Source: Flavobacterium zhairuonense (GTDB lineage: Bacteria; Bacteroidota; Bacteroidia; Flavobacteriales; Flavobacteriaceae). Taken from it: a stretch of 64,000 bases of DNA. The notes beneath the pieces are model-generated. The model searched no databases. It saw only the letters and a list, made by a program, of their open reading frames with translations, and was not told the origin of the DNA. The position numbers were made by a program, and so were the translations under genes. Below are positions 62,474 to 64,000 of this stretch, piece after piece; positions within the stretch are counted from its first letter, which is position 1, and every line of letters begins with the position of its first letter. Location of the stretch: assembly GCF_004352915.1 (NCBI RefSeq), contig NZ_SJSY01000070.1, forward strand, positions 186,001 to 250,000, read 5' to 3'.

Positions 62474-64000
62474 ATGATAAAAGAAATGAACAATACTACA
62501 TTGACATTTGAAGATTTCAAAACTGAGGTATTGAACGACTACAAAATTGCAGTAACTAGCCGTGAATGTAGTCTTTTAGGTCGTAAAGAAGTATTAACCG
62601 GAAAAGCCAAATTTGGGATATTTGGAGACGGAAAAGAAGTACCGCAACTTGCAATGGCAAAAGCCTTCAAAAACGGTGATTTTCGTTCTGGATACTACCG
62701 CGATCAAACTTTTATGATGGCGATTGGCGAACTAACTCCAAAACAATTTTTTGCTGGTTTATACGGTCACACCGATTTAGATTTTGATCCAATGTCTGCC
62801 GGAAGACAAATGGGCGGACACTTTGTAACGCACAGTTTAAACGAAGACGGTTCTTGGAAAGACTTAACAAAACAAAAAAATTCAAGTTCAGATATATCAC
62901 CTACAGCAGGACAAATGCCGAGATTGCTAGGTTTAGCTCAAGCTTCTAAAATTTACAGAAATGTTGACGGAATTACCATCAAAGACAAATTTACTGTAAA
63001 CGGAAACGAAGTAGCTTGGGGAACTATTGGCAACGCAAGTACATCTGAAGGTTTGTTTTTTGAAACCATAAATGCTGCTGGAGTTTTGCAAGTTCCAATG
63101 GTAATGAGTGTTTGGGATGATGAATACGGAATTTCGGTTCACGCCAAACATCAAACTACAAAAGAAAATATTTCTGAAATTCTAAAAGGATACCAACGCG
63201 ACGAAGATTCTAAAGGTTACGATATTTTTAGAGTAAAAGGCTGGGATTATGCTGAACTGGTTTCAACATATGAAAGAGCTGGCAAGATCGCCCGCGAAGA
63301 ACATATTCCGGTTTTGATTCACGTAAATGAGTTGACACAACCTCAAGGACACTCTACCTCTGGTTCGCACGAACGCTACAAAAGCGGAGAAAGATTAGCT
63401 TGGGAAAGAGATTTTGACTGTATTCGTCAAATGCGTTTATGGATGATTGCAATCAATATTGCATCGCCTGAAGAACTTTCTGAAATTGATTTCCAATTGA
63501 AAAATGAAGTATTACAAGCTAAAAAAGACGCTTGGAATTCATTTATCAATCCAATTATTGAAGAACAAAACAATCTTTTGGCTTTATTGGAACAAATTGC
63601 AGAAGCAAGCGTTAATCATAAAGACAGAATCAAAAAATACATTTCAGAATTAAAAGCGATTAAGGCACCTTTAAAAAAGGAATTGCTTGTTTATGCAAGA
63701 AAGATTCTTCGTTTTATTGAAGTTCCAAACAGCAAAGTAATTTTAAGAGCTTGGATTACTCGATTTTTAAATGAAACTCAGGAAAAATTCAGCAGTAATT
63801 TACATTCTGAATCAGATAAAAATGTTTTCTCAGTTCAAAAGGTACTTCCTGAATATGGAGAAAATGCTAAAGCTGATATCGACGGAAGAATGCTTTTGCG
63901 TGATAACTTTGATGCCTTATTTGCTAAATATCCTGAAACTTTAATTTTTGGTGAAGATGTTGGAAACATTGGTGACGTAAACCAAGGTCTAGAAGGCATG
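62474..64000 (+). CDS. 2-oxoacid dehydrogenase E1, alpha and beta fused (cut by window edge)
   Basis: The frame begins at ATG 62474 and stays open to the window end (509 residues seen). The first about 460 residues match an E1-alpha subunit with the thiamine-diphosphate region GNASTSEG and WDDEYGIS, then SGSHERYKSGERLAWERDFD. The beta part starts near residue 465 (RMLLRDNFDALF, then ETLIFGEDVGN). This fused form is typical of Bacteroidota branched-chain or pyruvate-type 2-oxoacid dehydrogenase complexes; the substrate is not fixed. The 3' end lies outside the window. ATG 62486 is an alternative start. Confidence 0.88.
   Translation, partial: MIKEMNNTTLTFEDFKTEVLNDYKIAVTSRECSLLGRKEVLTGKAKFGIFGDGKEVPQLAMAKAFKNGDFRSGYYRDQTFMMAIGELTPKQFFAGLYGHTDLDFDPMSAGRQMGGHFVTHSLNEDGSWKDLTKQKNSSSDISPTAGQMPRLLGLAQASKIYRNVDGITIKDKFTVNGNEVAWGTIGNASTSEGLFFETINAAGVLQVPMVMSVWDDEYGISVHAKHQTTKENISEILKGYQRDEDSKGYDIFRVKGWDYAELVSTYERAGKIAREEHIPVLIHVNELTQPQGHSTSGSHERYKSGERLAWERDFDCIRQMRLWMIAINIASPEELSEIDFQLKNEVLQAKKDAWNSFINPIIEEQNNLLALLEQIAEASVNHKDRIKKYISELKAIKAPLKKELLVYARKILRFIEVPNSKVILRAWITRFLNETQEKFSSNLHSESDKNVFSVQKVLPEYGENAKADIDGRMLLRDNFDALFAKYPETLIFGEDVGNIGDVNQGLEGM

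Overview
The window looks like chromosomal DNA from a Flavobacterium or a close relative (Bacteroidota, Flavobacteriia). The supporting evidence is low GC content, housekeeping promoters of the Bacteroidota form TTTG-N19-TAnnTTTG, SusC/SusD and FecI/FecR/TonB systems, a type IX secretion C-terminal signal, an alpha-beta fused 2-oxoacid dehydrogenase E1, and a structured intergenic element that resembles the flavobacterial flavo-1 RNA. Both ends cut a gene: an EamA-type transporter at the left (minus strand) and the E1 dehydrogenase at the right (plus strand).

Layout. 1-5.7 kb: a ChlI-like AAA+ ATPase with its vWA partner, a YchJ-like protein, small conserved proteins (including a 46-residue gene that overlaps its neighbour) and a J-domain/KTSC protein. 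5.9-7.1 kb: a TlpA-type thiol-disulfide lipoprotein split by an in-frame TGA. 7.5 kb: tRNA-Tyr with a consensus promoter. 7.8-16.2 kb: a TPR histidine kinase, then a minus-strand oxidoreductase group (aldo/keto reductase, VOC protein, SDR, Crp/Fnr regulator, Old Yellow Enzyme) that diverges from a DsrE-like gene across a long inverted repeat. 16.3-18.7 kb: a nucleoside deaminase, an AraC regulator and a YheT hydrolase.

18.8-28.0 kb is a cell-surface signalling region. It holds an ECF sigma factor, a FecR anti-sigma factor and a TonB receptor, flanked by a divergent lipoprotein and a six-gene envelope operon (Y-X4-D repeat lipoprotein, OB-fold protein, DUF5777 barrel, c-type cytochrome, YceI, CHRD protein). 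Three copies of one bipartite motif, GTAGGGTAAA-N11-YTGTTYTA, occur with identical spacing in front of the lipoprotein, fecR and the region leading to the six-gene operon. I read them as the promoters of this sigma factor.

28.0-38.2 kb is the most unusual region. It is a minus-strand peptide-export operon containing an XRE regulator, a 70-residue precursor with a glycine-type leader and a six-cysteine core, a TlpA-like lipoprotein, a VKOR-thioredoxin fusion, a C39-peptidase ABC transporter, an HlyD adaptor, two glycosyltransferase-like proteins, and a soluble paralogue of the VKOR protein that has lost the membrane part and the CxxC motif. The content parallels glycocin clusters (precursor, peptidase-transporter, thiol oxidases, glycosyltransferase) and suggests a disulfide-bonded, possibly glycosylated secreted peptide.

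38.4-43.8 kb is a SusC/SusD pair with no adjacent glycoside hydrolase. 44-64 kb is mostly ordinary chromosome: SIMPL protein, rhomboid, LpxL-like acyltransferase, GH128 glucanase with a T9SS tail, GlmM, ACP phosphodiesterase, gamma-glutamyltransferase, CLC channel, Fic protein, UvrA, flavo-1-like RNA, LOG protein, an inactive-looking M1-peptidase/beta-barrel protein, and E1.
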